Assembly: GCF_047600445.1 (NCBI RefSeq)
Contig: NZ_JASGKT010000001.1
Span: 310,001 to 374,000 of the forward strand
Source of the DNA: Piscinibacter sp047600445
Lineage (GTDB): Bacteria > Pseudomonadota > Gammaproteobacteria > Burkholderiales > Burkholderiaceae_C
Direction of reading: 5' to 3'
Length of the DNA stretch: 64,000 nt
Part shown: piece by piece, positions 47,701 through 55,827 of the stretch
How the letters are laid out: every line of letters begins with the position of its first letter
Position numbering within the stretch: position 1 is the first letter of the stretch
Position numbers and translations under genes: made by a program
The notes under the pieces: model-generated
What the model was told of the DNA's origin: nothing
Database searches by the model: none
The model's input: the letters and a program-made list of their open reading frames with translations, nothing else

Positions 47701-50540
47701 TCGTAGGCGTAGAAGCCGCCGACGATGCGCTTGCGCGTGCTGATCACCTGCGACAGCCGCGCGCGCACTTCCAGCGCCTGGCCCTTGAGCGGCTTGCCGG
47801 CGGTATCGAGCGCCAGCGCGGTGAAGTTCACCTTGCCGCGCACGCTGGCCCACGAGCCGGCGCGGATGCCGGGCAGCACCGCGGCGGGCCACAGCTTCAG
47901 CGTGGTGGCCACCGTCTGCGCCTCGCCGTTCGGGTCGGTGTAGCTCACCTCGGCCAGCAGCTCGCTCGGGCGTTCGATCTTCGGCAGGTTCTTCAGCGCC
48001 ACGGTGGCGGCGCCGGCCTTGTCGGTGGCGAGCGCGAGCTTGTCGGCCACCAGCACGCCGTCGCCGTGCGGCGAGTCTTCGTCGCCCGTCTCGTCGGCGG
48101 CGGCCTCGGCGCCGCGCGGCGGCTGGAAGCTGTAGTCCTCGTAGCCGGGCAGGCTCACGCCGCGCGGGCGCAGCAGCGCGCTGGCCTTGATCGGCGCGTT
48201 GCCCATCGCGCCGCCGGACAGGAAGTTGAGCTGCACCGCGAGGTCGAGCGCCGCCGGCGCGATCGGCAGCTCGCGCGGGCCGCTCACGCGCGCATCGACC
48301 ATCGGCACGCGGAACTCCTCGACGCGGAAGTCGCCGCTGTCCCAGCGCTGCTGCAGGCGTTCGTCGGCGTTCGAGCGCTGCAGCAGCACGCGGTAGCTGC
48401 CGAGCTTGGCGGCCGCCGGGATGTGCCAGCTCGAGGTGGCGCTGCGCGTGCCGCTCCAGGCCAATGGCAGCACCACTTCCTCGCCGCTGCCTTCGTGCAC
48501 GAGCACGGCGCGGTCGGGCAATGCCTTGGCGTCGAGGTTGACGAGGCCGCTGGCGGCTTCGCCGCGCACGAAGTGCTTCATGGCCACCGTTTCGCCGGCG
48601 CGCAGCAGCGTGCGGTCGAACACCGTGTGCGCCACCGTCTCGGCCTGCGGCCCGCTGGCGGTCGGGTGCGCGAAGCGCCACGGCTCTATGCCCTTCTGCC
48701 AACTGCTGAACACGAAGGCCATGTCGGCGCCGCTGCGCGCGGTGACGAAGAAGCCGCCGTCGGCCGGGCAGTCGCCCTGCTCGGCCAGCGCGCGCTCGAC
48801 CCGGGCGATGCCGCTGGCGTCGCTGCGGCCAGCCCACAGGCGCGCGCCGCGGCAGTCGTTGACCGCCACCTCGGCATCGGCCACCGGCTTGCCGCGGTCC
48901 AGCGAGGTCACCCACACCAGCGCGTTCTCGCGCCCGATCTTGACGTGCACGCCGAGGTTGGTGGCCAGCACCGCGCTGCGCACGAACACCGGCGCGTCGC
49001 GGTCGAGCAGCGCCTGGCCGAGCCGGCGCGACTCGATCTCGACGACGTGGAAACCCGGCTGCGCGAGCGGAATGCCCACCACCTCGAAGGGCCGCGGGTC
49101 GCCGCCGGCGAGCGCGGGCAGTTCGAGGCGCTGCGCCTGCGCGTCGCTGGCCAGCAGCGACACCTCGCGCGTGCCCACGTAACGCTCGACGCGGCGCTCG
49201 ACGACGCGCCCGCGCGCGTCGGTCTCGCGCACGGTCTCGGTCCACTCGCGCGAGGGCAGGCCCAGCTCCTTCGCGCTCAGCCGCGCCTCGTGGTACTTGA
49301 GCACCTTGGCGTACCAGGCCAGCACCTCGGCATCGCCGTCCAGCCGCTTGATGCGCACCGCGCCGCCGCCGCCGGCCGGGCGCAGCTCGCCCTGCACGTG
49401 GCGCAGCGTCACCGGCAGCACCGCGCCGCCGGCCTCGCGCTCGACGATGCCGAAGGGCGCGGCGGCGAACTTCGCGATCGGCGGCGCGTCGCCGGTGGCG
49501 ACCGCGAGCGGGAAGCTCGATGCGTTGGTGAGCGCGCGGCCGCTGCTGTCCTTCAGGCCTGCCGGCAGCACGACGCGGAAGCGCGCGTTCGCGGCCAGCG
49601 GCGTCGGGAAGGCGACGTGCTGCACGTCTTCGCTCTTGTCGTCCTTGTCGAAGGCCGGCGCGATGCCCTGCCCGCCGCCTTCGGGCTGCAGGCGCAGTTG
49701 CGCCGCCAGCGCGCGCGGCACCGCCGACGAGAAGCCGACGCTCAGCGGCCGGATCGGCAGGCAGGGCGCGCCGGCGCGTTCGCGCTCGCAGGAGAACTCG
49801 GCCTGGAAGGGCGCGCGCACGCGGAACTCGAAACGCTGCTCGACGCTGGTGAGCACCTTCGGGTTGGCCTGCGCCGCGATGCCGCGGCCCCACACGAGGC
49901 GCACGCGCGCGTCCGGCGGCAGCGGGCGCTGGCAGGCGGCGAGCAGCGCGTCGGCCCCGGCCCGGGGGGACAGGCGGCGCGCCTTCAGCACCGCCTCGCG
50001 CGCGGCGCCTTCGACGATCTTCAGCGGCAGCCGCTCGCCGATGCCCTCGACCTCGCACCAGGCGTTGGCCGCCACGCTGGCCGGCGCGGCGGCACCGGAC
50101 AGGCGCAGCAGGAAGTGCTGGTCTTCCTCGATCGTGGCGCCGCTCCACGGCTGGGTGGAGACCACCGCCGGCCCGCCGGTGCCGAAGCCGAACTCGCGCG
50201 CGCCGCTGACGCTGCCGTTGAGCGGCTTCCAGCCGGCGTCGATCTGCAGCGTGCAGCGCGAGCCCGGCGGCAGCGCCGCGCTGAAGTCGTACAGCCAGGT
50301 GCGCTCGTCGGCCCAGCGGCCGCGGCCGCTGATCGAAGTGCCTTCGCAGCGCACGCGCGCCGGATCGGGCAGGCGCAGGTCGCCGAAGGGCACCACGGCC
50401 TCGCTGAAGCGCAGCGTCACCTGGCGCACCTGCGCCACCTCGCCGCGCGGCGTCATCGTCGCGACGCTGACGGCCTGCGCCGCCGTGCACGCCAGCGCCG
50501 CCAGCCATGCGGCAGCCGCCTTGCCCATCCCTGCACGCAT
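44706..50540 (-). CDS. Bacterial alpha-2-macroglobulin (YfhM/ECAM type)
   Basis: A 1944-residue periplasmic protease trap, thought to protect the cell envelope from host or rival proteases and paired with PbpC, which repairs peptidoglycan. Signal peptide ends near AAQAVS. The N-terminal MG domains contain TLRFSEAVVPFGDLRLPD and the A2M beta-domain text. The reactive thioester Cys-Leu-Glu-Gln is kept (Cys1488, Gln1491, in YPFVCLEQKVSKAVGL), so the covalent-trapping version is predicted. The C-terminal receptor-like domain ends GELPNAALEVAP. No lipobox is obvious, unlike E. coli YfhM. Single intact frame over 5.8 kb. Confidence 0.95.
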   Translation of the reverse strand: MRAGMGKAAAAWLAALACTAAQAVSVATMTPRGEVAQVRQVTLRFSEAVVPFGDLRLPDPARVRCEGTSISGRGRWADERTWLYDFSAALPPGSRCTLQIDAGWKPLNGSVSGAREFGFGTGGPAVVSTQPWSGATIEEDQHFLLRLSGAAAPASVAANAWCEVEGIGERLPLKIVEGAAREAVLKARRLSPRAGADALLAACQRPLPPDARVRLVWGRGIAAQANPKVLTSVEQRFEFRVRAPFQAEFSCERERAGAPCLPIRPLSVGFSSAVPRALAAQLRLQPEGGGQGIAPAFDKDDKSEDVQHVAFPTPLAANARFRVVLPAGLKDSSGRALTNASSFPLAVATGDAPPIAKFAAAPFGIVEREAGGAVLPVTLRHVQGELRPAGGGGAVRIKRLDGDAEVLAWYAKVLKYHEARLSAKELGLPSREWTETVRETDARGRVVERRVERYVGTREVSLLASDAQAQRLELPALAGGDPRPFEVVGIPLAQPGFHVVEIESRRLGQALLDRDAPVFVRSAVLATNLGVHVKIGRENALVWVTSLDRGKPVADAEVAVNDCRGARLWAGRSDASGIARVERALAEQGDCPADGGFFVTARSGADMAFVFSSWQKGIEPWRFAHPTASGPQAETVAHTVFDRTLLRAGETVAMKHFVRGEAASGLVNLDAKALPDRAVLVHEGSGEEVVLPLAWSGTRSATSSWHIPAAAKLGSYRVLLQRSNADERLQQRWDSGDFRVEEFRVPMVDARVSGPRELPIAPAALDLAVQLNFLSGGAMGNAPIKASALLRPRGVSLPGYEDYSFQPPRGAEAAADETGDEDSPHGDGVLVADKLALATDKAGAATVALKNLPKIERPSELLAEVSYTDPNGEAQTVATTLKLWPAAVLPGIRAGSWASVRGKVNFTALALDTAGKPLKGQALEVRARLSQVISTRKRIVGGFYAYDNRTEVKELGTLCTGSSDERGQLACEAKLDSAGQVELVVAAKDGAGRVAEAATDVWVTRHGELWFAQDNDDRVDLLPEKKRYEPGETATLQLRMPFRAATALVAIEREGVMDTRVVALRGDDPNIALKIEKGWAPNVYVSVLALRGRVREVPWYSLFQWGWKQPLAWWRAYRDEGPDYAPPTAMVDLAKPAFKLGVAALQVGLAEHELQVKVAADQPQYAVRQTAKARIQVLHAGQPLANAEVAFAAVDEGLLALRGNASWDLLHAMLRQRAWGVATATGQSEIVGRRHYGRKAVAAGGGGGRGGTRELFDTLLLWKDRITLDAKGEALVEVPLNDSLTSFRLVAIADDGAQRFGSGATSIRVTQDLQMLSGLPPLVREGDRFAALLTLRNTTARAMTLRATLAGTANGNGAGGEIVRTPLNLPPQALTLAAGAAQEVSWPIDVPADAFSITWQASVQEQGGAGAKDALKVTQQVSAAVPVRVLQATLAQLDGGFSLPVAAPADALPASGAKRGGLSVGLQPRLTGALPGLRRFFESYPFVCLEQKVSKAVGLRDAALWATVSGELPGYLDGDGLANYFPPRAEDGARGSDRLTAYLIAATHEAGFALPEAARKAMLDGLAAFVEGRIERRFWSPRADLDVRKLAALEALSRHGRAQPRMLGAIKLTPNLWPTAAVIDWLSILRRVEGIPERAGRIEEAQQILRARLTFSGSTLRFSTEDEDFWWWLMDSADANAARLILATLDEPGWKDDLPRLVVGSLARQKRGAWLTTTANLWGSLALDKFSARFEAEKVAGRSSASSGAASRTLDWAAKPEGDRFTLPWPAAPGTLAVNHQGAGKPWLTVQSLAAIPLEAPLRAGYAITRSVGAVERKDGGRWSRGDVMRVRLEIDAQSDMSWVVVSDPVPAGATLLGSGLGRDSALATRGEKREGGAWLAYEERSFEAWRGYYEFLPRGRHVVEYSVRLNNPGRFALPPTRVEAMYAPEAFGELPNAALEVAP

Positions 50541-50581
50541 CGTCTCTCCCGGTCTCGATGTCAGCCGGGCAGTCTAGGGCC

Positions 50582-52147
50582 TCAGCGCTGCTGCTCCTGC
50601 TCGGCCATCAGCGCGCGCAACTGGGCCTGGATGTCGCGCAGCCGCGCGTCGATCACCGACACCTCGATGAAGTCGGACGCATTGCCGGGCCGCGCGGCGC
50701 GCTGGCCGGCGCGCAGGCGGTCGATCGCGCCGCGCAGGTCGCCCAGCGCGTAGACCGATTCGCCCTCGGCGCGCAGCGCGCGCAGCGGCTCGTTCAGGCG
50801 CGCCCACAGCCGGCCGAGCGTGGCCCAGGCGGTGGCGTCGCCGGGCTGCACCGCCACGCGCGTCTGCAATTCCTCGGCGCTGCGGCGCAGCGCGGCTTCG
50901 TTGCCGGCGCTGGCGCCGAGCGCCACGTCGGCGTGCATGAGCTGCACCGGCCGGCTGGTGTCGGAGGCCAGCGGCGCCAGCGCCGCGCCGGCGCCGGCGG
51001 CGTCGCCGCGCGCCAGCAGCGCCTGGGCGCGCAGCATCGCCACCCAGCGCGCGGCGCGCGCCTCGGGCCGGCCGCTGTCGGCCAGCAGCGACTGCACCCG
51101 CGCGAGCGCGCCGTCGGCGCGCGCCGGCTCACGCAGCAGCACCGAGGCCAGCGCGCTGCTGTAGGCGTCGCCCAGCTTCTGCGCTGCGGTGACATCGGTG
51201 CGCGCGAGGTCGAGCGACTGCCAGCGCCGCAGCGCGTCGACGCGCGTGTCCATCAGCACGCGCGCGCGCGCCTGCGCCAGCGCGTGCTCGTAGCTCGCGC
51301 CGTCCGGCCCCGGCGCCGGCCGCGGCGGCGTGGTGCCCAGGCGCGCGCGCGCCTCGCCGATGCGCTCCGAGGTCAGCGGGTGGCTGCGCAGATAGGGGTA
51401 GCCGCCGTTGTCGTTCAGCCGCGCGGCCTGGTCGAGCTTCTCGAACATCGCGGCCATGCCGGCCGGCGAGAAGCCGGCGCCGGCGAGCAACTGGAAGCCG
51501 ATGCGGTCGGCCTCGCGCTCCATGTCGCGCGAGAAGTTGAGCTGGCCCTGGATCATGCCGGCCTGGCTGCCGGCGATCACCGCGTTGGCGGCGTCGGCGC
51601 TGTTCGAGCGGCTGGCCGCGATCATGCCGATCAGCAGCGCGGCCAGCCCGAGCATCGACTGGCGCTTGCTGTTCGAGATGCCGCGCGCGATGTGGCGCTG
51701 CGTGATGTGCGACAGCTCGTGCGCGAGCACCGAGGCGAGCTCGTCGCGCGTGGCCGTCACCGCGATCAGCCCGAGGTGCACGCCGACGTAGCCGCCGGGC
51801 AGCGCGAAGGCGTTGACGCTGCGGTCGCGCACCAGGAAGGCCTCCCAGGCGAAGCGCGAGTCGATGTCGGGCGTGACGTGGCCCTCGCGGCGCGACTCGG
51901 CCACCAGCGGCGCGAAGATGCCCTGCACGTATTCGAGCAGCAGCGGGTCGTCGAGGTAGGCCGCGTCGCGGCGGATCTCGCGCATGATCTGCTCGCCGAT
52001 CTGGCGCTCGGTGGCCACGCCGAAATCCTCGGTGGCGGCGTCGCCGAGCGCGGGCAGGTTGTTCTGCGCGCGCAGCGGCGGCGCGGCGGGCGCGAGCAGG
52101 CTGGCGGCGCAGACGGCCGCGAGCGCGCGGCGAAGGCGGGCAAGCAT
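50582..52147 (-). CDS. M48 family metalloprotease (BepA/YfgC-like)
   Basis: A 521-residue periplasmic zinc protease with TPR-like C terminus. Signal peptide (LARLRRALAAVCAASLLAP), zinc motif HELSH in ASVLAHELSHITQRHIA with downstream Glu in SRDMEREADRIG, then repeated helical units (about residues 285-510) that recall BepA TPRs. BepA assists outer-membrane protein and LptD assembly. Start at 52147 chosen for the signal peptide. It lies just downstream of the A2M gene's start and on the same strand, 41 bases away. Confidence 0.92.
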   Translation of the reverse strand: MLARLRRALAAVCAASLLAPAAPPLRAQNNLPALGDAATEDFGVATERQIGEQIMREIRRDAAYLDDPLLLEYVQGIFAPLVAESRREGHVTPDIDSRFAWEAFLVRDRSVNAFALPGGYVGVHLGLIAVTATRDELASVLAHELSHITQRHIARGISNSKRQSMLGLAALLIGMIAASRSNSADAANAVIAGSQAGMIQGQLNFSRDMEREADRIGFQLLAGAGFSPAGMAAMFEKLDQAARLNDNGGYPYLRSHPLTSERIGEARARLGTTPPRPAPGPDGASYEHALAQARARVLMDTRVDALRRWQSLDLARTDVTAAQKLGDAYSSALASVLLREPARADGALARVQSLLADSGRPEARAARWVAMLRAQALLARGDAAGAGAALAPLASDTSRPVQLMHADVALGASAGNEAALRRSAEELQTRVAVQPGDATAWATLGRLWARLNEPLRALRAEGESVYALGDLRGAIDRLRAGQRAARPGNASDFIEVSVIDARLRDIQAQLRALMAEQEQQR

Positions 52148-52153
52148 CGTCGC

Positions 52154-52159
52154 TATGAT
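52154..52159 (+). promoter_or_regulatory. Possible -10 element of moaC
   Basis: TATGAT in GCTATGATGCCCGC, 33 bases before the moaC ATG. It shares the GCTATGATG context with the possible uvrA -10. No clear -35. Confidence 0.3.
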
Positions 52160-52191
52160 GCCCGCTAAACGTTTCCCGCGTGTTTCCTCGC

Positions 52192-52674
52192 ATGTCCTCC
52201 TCACCGCTGACGCACTTCGACGCACGGGGCCAGGCGCACATGGTCGACGTGTCGGCCAAGGCCGAGACGCACCGCGTCGCGCGCGCCACCGGCACCATCC
52301 GCATGCAGGCCGCGACGCTGGCGCTGATCCGCGACGGCGGCGCGAAGAAGGGCGACGTGCTCGGCGTGGCGCGCATCGCGGCGATCCAGGCCGCCAAGCG
52401 CACCGCCGAGCTGATCCCGCTGTGCCACCCGCTGCCGATCACGCGCGTGGCGGTGGAGTTCGAGATCGACGCGGCGGCCAGCGCCGTGCGCTGCACCGCG
52501 CAGGTCGAGACCTTCGGCCGCACCGGCGTCGAGATGGAGGCGCTGACCGCGGTGCAGGTGGGCCTGCTGACCGTCTACGACATGTGCAAGGCGGCCGATC
52601 GCGGGATGGTGATGGAGGGGATCCGCGTACTGGAAAAGCGCGGGGGGAAGAGCGGGGAGTGGGTGGCGGCGTAG
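52192..52674 (+). CDS. moaC: Cyclic pyranopterin monophosphate synthase
   Basis: Second step of molybdenum cofactor synthesis, converting 3',8-cyclo-dihydro-GTP to cyclic pyranopterin monophosphate. The 160-residue protein has MVDVSAKAETHRVARA, the conserved LIPLCHPLPITRVAVEF, and TGVEMEALTAVQVGLLTVYD MCKA with the catalytic Lys in KAADRGM. ATG at 52192 is preferred over a GTG four codons earlier. Divergent from the M48 protease gene. Confidence 0.97.
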   Translation: MSSSPLTHFDARGQAHMVDVSAKAETHRVARATGTIRMQAATLALIRDGGAKKGDVLGVARIAAIQAAKRTAELIPLCHPLPITRVAVEFEIDAAASAVRCTAQVETFGRTGVEMEALTAVQVGLLTVYDMCKAADRGMVMEGIRVLEKRGGKSGEWVAA

Positions 52675-52698
52675 CGAGTCGCGCCGATGCCGCGACTC

Positions 52699-52829
52699 AT
52701 ACCCATTCGCGTTCGAGCGTCAGACTCCGCTCGCCCTGAGCTTGTCGAAGGGCACGCGAGTGCCTCGGTGGGGCTTCGACAAGCTCAGCCCGAACGGGAA
52801 CATTGATGCGTTCGAACGCGAATGGGTAT
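52699..52829. repeat. Nested inverted repeat after moaC
   Basis: The outer arms (52699-52719 and 52809-52829) are 21-bp inverted copies with one mismatch. The inner arms are a perfect 15-bp inverted repeat, CTGAGCTTGTCGAAG (52736-52750) and CTTCGACAAGCTCAG (52774-52788). The inner motif is a widespread repeat in Comamonadaceae-type genomes. It lies between the convergent moaC and RelE genes, its right arm touching the RelE stop, and could end transcription from both sides. Confidence 0.85.
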
Positions 52830-53149
52830 CAGTGGTAGTCGTCTTCGAGCTGGTGGCGCACGGCGACAACCGTGACCTCGGCGGCACCTTCGATCTCGAA
52901 CAGCACGACGTAGCCCGCGCGACCGAAAGGCACGATCAGCTCGCGCAGGAAGGGGCTCGATGCGGCCTTGCGGCAGGTGAACGGCGAAGTTTCGAGCGTC
53001 GCAAAACCCGCGCGGATCGCCGCGTGCGCACGCTCCGCCAGGCTGAGATCGCCGCCGCTGTCGCGCGCCAATTCGCGTTCGACGATGAAATCGAACAAGC
53101 GCGCGAGATCGGCATCCGCCTCGCGCGTCAGCCTGACCTTGAAGCTCAC
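52829..53149 (-). CDS. RelE/ParE family toxin
   Basis: A 106-residue toxin of the type II RelE/ParE superfamily (VRLTREADADLARLFDFIVE, LETSPFTCRKAAS, LRELIVPFGRAGYVVLFEIE, VTVVAVRHQLEDDY). The RHQLEDDY end is of ParE type, which poisons gyrase, but mRNA cleavage is also possible. Its ATG overlaps the stop of the upstream antitoxin (ATGA). Confidence 0.9.
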   Translation of the reverse strand: MSFKVRLTREADADLARLFDFIVERELARDSGGDLSLAERAHAAIRAGFATLETSPFTCRKAASSPFLRELIVPFGRAGYVVLFEIEGAAEVTVVAVRHQLEDDYH

Positions 53150-53427
53150 CGGCTCTTCTTGGCGAGCTGCTCGCGTGCCGCGTCGAGCTTGCGCTGCAGC
53201 TTGGCCAGAACCACCTCGGCATCGACGTACTGTCCGGTGCGGCGCGCTTCGTCGCGCGAGCGCAGCCCGCGCGCAATGAACTCCGCCTGGGTGCGACGCC
53301 GCTCGACCCCGGCGCGCACCGAGGCTTCCACGAACTCCGAGAGCGTTTCGCCTTCGCCCAGCACAGCCTCGACCTCGGCGCGGAACTCGGGCTCGACGCG
53401 GACGGACGGGATCGTGGCGGTCTTCAT
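53146..53427 (-). CDS. Antitoxin of the RelE/ParE module
   Basis: A 93-residue protein: a ribbon-helix-helix N terminus (KTATIPSVRVEPEFRAEVEA, GETLSEFVEASVRAGVERR) and a charged helical tail (RRTQAEFIARGLRSRDEAR, AKLQRKLDAAREQLAKK) that would wrap the toxin. The ATG at 53427 gives the usual MKTATIPS start. Antitoxin-before-toxin order and the 4-bp overlap are classical. Confidence 0.88.
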   Translation of the reverse strand: MKTATIPSVRVEPEFRAEVEAVLGEGETLSEFVEASVRAGVERRRTQAEFIARGLRSRDEARRTGQYVDAEVVLAKLQRKLDAAREQLAKKSR

Positions 53428-53460
53428 GGCGGCATCGTATCGCAATTGCGCTACGGGCTT

Positions 53461-55206
53461 TCAGCGGAAATCCACGTAGTCATACCCCCGCCGCGGCGCC
53501 TCGCACTGGAACGGCTTCGGCGCGCCCTCGCCCGCCGGCTCGTCGCACACCGCGAAGAACTCCGCCGACAAGGGGTTGCGGAACTCGCGCAGCCGCGCCG
53601 CGAGGTGGCGGGCCTTGTCGACCTCGCCGCGCTCGGCCAGCGCCTTGGCCCAGGCCACCGTGATGCGCGTATCCAGCAGGTAGTGCGTGGCGCGCGCCAG
53701 CGCGGCCATCTCGTCGGAGGGGTGCGCGGCCACGGTGGCCGCGGCGTAGTCGGCGTGATGGCCGAAGAACCAGCTCTGCCGGCCCTCCTCGATGCGCTGC
53801 GCCAGCGGCGTGGCGCTGGCCGGCGAGAAGATCACCGCGACGCGGCGGTAGTCGGCCAGCGAGGCCGCGCCGCCGAGCAGCAGCGCCAGCGCGGCCGGCA
53901 GCCAGAGAGGGGGTCGCGCCCCCGCCGCCCGGGAGCGCCGCGACGCCCCGGCCGGCGCCGGCCCACCCAGCGCGATGCCGAAGGCGAACGCCGCCGGCAG
54001 CAGGAAGTAGGCGTACCACAGCGGATATTCGAGCTGGCTGTGCAGCGCGATCATCACCACCATCGCCAGCGCCGCGCGCCGCGCCGCGATGTCGCCGGCC
54101 TCCCCCTCGCGCGCCAGGCGCAGCGCACGCCACAGCGCGTAGAGCAGCAGCGCCAGCACCAGCGCGGCCAGCGGCAGGCCGAGCTCCACCGCGAGCTGCA
54201 AGGGCAGGTTGTGCGTGTGGTCGAAGAACGCCACCGGCCGCCCCGGGAACACATGCAGCGACCACGCGAAGTTGAAGCCGCCGAAACCCACGCCGGCCCA
54301 CGGATGCGCCGCGATCAGGGTCAGCGTGTTGGCCCAGATGCCGAAGCGCGAGCTGGACGGATCGGCCTTGTGCATCTGCGCCTCGCCGGCGAAGGTGGTG
54401 CCGCCCTGGTGCGCCAGCGCGGCGAACAGCTCGTACCAGAAGAAGTACACCAGCGGCACCAGCACGAGCTGCAGGCGCACGCGGCGCGTCAGGCGCCGGT
54501 CGGCCAGCCCCCACAGCGTCAGCAGCGCCGCGCCCACCATGCCGGTGCGCGAGGCCGTGAGCACCACGCCGGCCAGCAGCGCGAGCAGCAAGGCCGGCAG
54601 GGCCACGCGCGACAGCCGCCCGCTGCCGCCCAGCCAGACGGTGGCGATCATCGCCCACAGCAGCAGGCTGCTCTGGTGGTTGGGCTGGCGCAGGTTGCCG
54701 ACCGCGCGCGCGCCCAGCGTGCCGGCGGCGATCCACTGCCCGTCGGCCCAGGCCGGCGCATACACCTGCACGAAGCCCACCAGCGCGGCCAGCACCCCGG
54801 CGGCGAGCAGCGCGAAGCAGAACGAGGCAAAAGCGGCTTCGCCGAGGCCCGCGCGTTGCAGCGCCACGGCCAGCGCCGCCACCAGCATCGCCGCGCCGAT
54901 CACGCCGATGGCCGAGAGCGCGAGCGTCCACGGCAGGCCGGTCCACAGCGGCGCGGCGAAGGCGCTGGCGGCGATGAGCAGGAGCGCCAGCAGCAGCGCG
55001 GCCGCGCCGCGATCGGGCGCTGTGTTCGATGGCGGGGCCGCGCTCGGCAAGGCCATCGCCAGCAGCATCGCCCACGCGCCCCAGCCGACCAGCGCGGCGG
55101 CTTGGTTGATGAAGGTCGCCGAAGGGGCGACGTTGAAGGCGATCAGCACCGGGGCGGCAACGGCCGCGGTGGCGAGGGCGAGGTGTGGGGCGGGGAGGTG
55201 TTGCAT
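53461..55206 (-). CDS. PglL-type O-oligosaccharyltransferase / Wzy_C ligase
   Basis: A 581-residue membrane protein of about 11 helices. Features of the PglL/TfpW group: YAPAWADGQWIAAG, GNLRQPNHQSSLLLW, the periplasmic loop (FAGEAQMHKADPSSSRFGIW, AHPWAGVGFGGFNFAW, HTHNLPLQLAVELGLP), and SQLEYPLWYAYFLLP. The NQPNH-like motif and HTHN His are the usual active-site neighbours. It would attach glycans to pilin or other exported proteins. pilA and tfpZ lie 1-2.5 kb upstream on the same strand, separated by a Fic/antitoxin pair. Confidence 0.9.
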   Translation of the reverse strand: MQHLPAPHLALATAAVAAPVLIAFNVAPSATFINQAAALVGWGAWAMLLAMALPSAAPPSNTAPDRGAAALLLALLLIAASAFAAPLWTGLPWTLALSAIGVIGAAMLVAALAVALQRAGLGEAAFASFCFALLAAGVLAALVGFVQVYAPAWADGQWIAAGTLGARAVGNLRQPNHQSSLLLWAMIATVWLGGSGRLSRVALPALLLALLAGVVLTASRTGMVGAALLTLWGLADRRLTRRVRLQLVLVPLVYFFWYELFAALAHQGGTTFAGEAQMHKADPSSSRFGIWANTLTLIAAHPWAGVGFGGFNFAWSLHVFPGRPVAFFDHTHNLPLQLAVELGLPLAALVLALLLYALWRALRLAREGEAGDIAARRAALAMVVMIALHSQLEYPLWYAYFLLPAAFAFGIALGGPAPAGASRRSRAAGARPPLWLPAALALLLGGAASLADYRRVAVIFSPASATPLAQRIEEGRQSWFFGHHADYAAATVAAHPSDEMAALARATHYLLDTRITVAWAKALAERGEVDKARHLAARLREFRNPLSAEFFAVCDEPAGEGAPKPFQCEAPRRGYDYVDFR

Positions 55207-55215
55207 GCGTCTGGG

Positions 55216-55827
55216 CTACGGCGGCGGGGCCGTCTGGTCCCTCAGCGCTTCGACGATCACCGCGACCATCGGCTGGTGATTGCCGCGCATGGCCTCGAAC
55301 GACGCCACGGCATAGCGGCCCTCCGGGCGCGGCCTCAGCCGCAGCGCCGGCGGCAGGCCGTAGCGCATCAGGATCACGTTCGCGAGGATGCGCGCCGTGC
55401 GGCCATTGCCGTTGCAGAACGGATGGATGCGCACCCATTCGCCGTGCGCCCAAGCGGCCAGTTCGACGACGGCGGCGGCGCCGTCGGTGGTCAACGCCGC
55501 GCCCGCCGGGACGATCTCGTCGAGCCGCGCCAACACGCGCGCCAGCGTCGCTTCGAAGCGCCCCACTTCGCCGGCCACCTGCGCCGGCGGCACGCCTTCG
55601 TGCGACCCGACGTGGACGCGAAGGCGCTCGGCGCCCGGCTCGCCGCGGAACACACCGACCAGCGCCGGATCCGGCACGCGCAGGCCCTGCATCGTCCGGC
55701 GATGCCACGCCTTGACCGCCTGGACGTCGATGGCGTGGCGCGCGGGCGCCGCGTCGGCAAGCGTCTCCAGCAGTTCGATGAGATTCCCGCGCAGCCGCGG
55801 GGAGTCCTCTTCCCAGTCAGCCGCCAC
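55216..55827 (-). CDS. Fic-domain AMP-transferase (probable toxin)
   Basis: A 203-residue Fic protein. The active motif is HPFCNGNGRTAR with catalytic His135; the residue that is usually Asp/Glu is Asn, as in many short chromosomal Fic proteins. LRVPDPALVGVFRGEPGAE provides the flap. Fic enzymes transfer AMP (or other nucleotidyl groups) to target proteins. The gene overlaps its upstream partner by 11 bases. No (S/T)xxxE(G/N) inhibitory helix is seen within Fic itself; a match lies in the partner protein. Confidence 0.9.
   Translation of the reverse strand: MAADWEEDSPRLRGNLIELLETLADAAPARHAIDVQAVKAWHRRTMQGLRVPDPALVGVFRGEPGAERLRVHVGSHEGVPPAQVAGEVGRFEATLARVLARLDEIVPAGAALTTDGAAAVVELAAWAHGEWVRIHPFCNGNGRTARILANVILMRYGLPPALRLRPRPEGRYAVASFEAMRGNHQPMVAVIVEALRDQTAPPP

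Noticed and set aside
44397..50753. A 2118-residue plus-strand open frame opposite the alpha-2-macroglobulin gene
   Set aside because: It is antisense to an intact 1944-residue protein with recognisable domains, and its translation is His/Gln/Arg/Ala-rich text with no motifs. Long antisense frames are expected at this GC content.
53900..53945. G-run/C-run segment in the pglL gene as a third copy of the structured repeat
   Set aside because: It has G and C runs but not the hairpin with three-base loop and flanking order of the other two copies, so I do not include it in the family.
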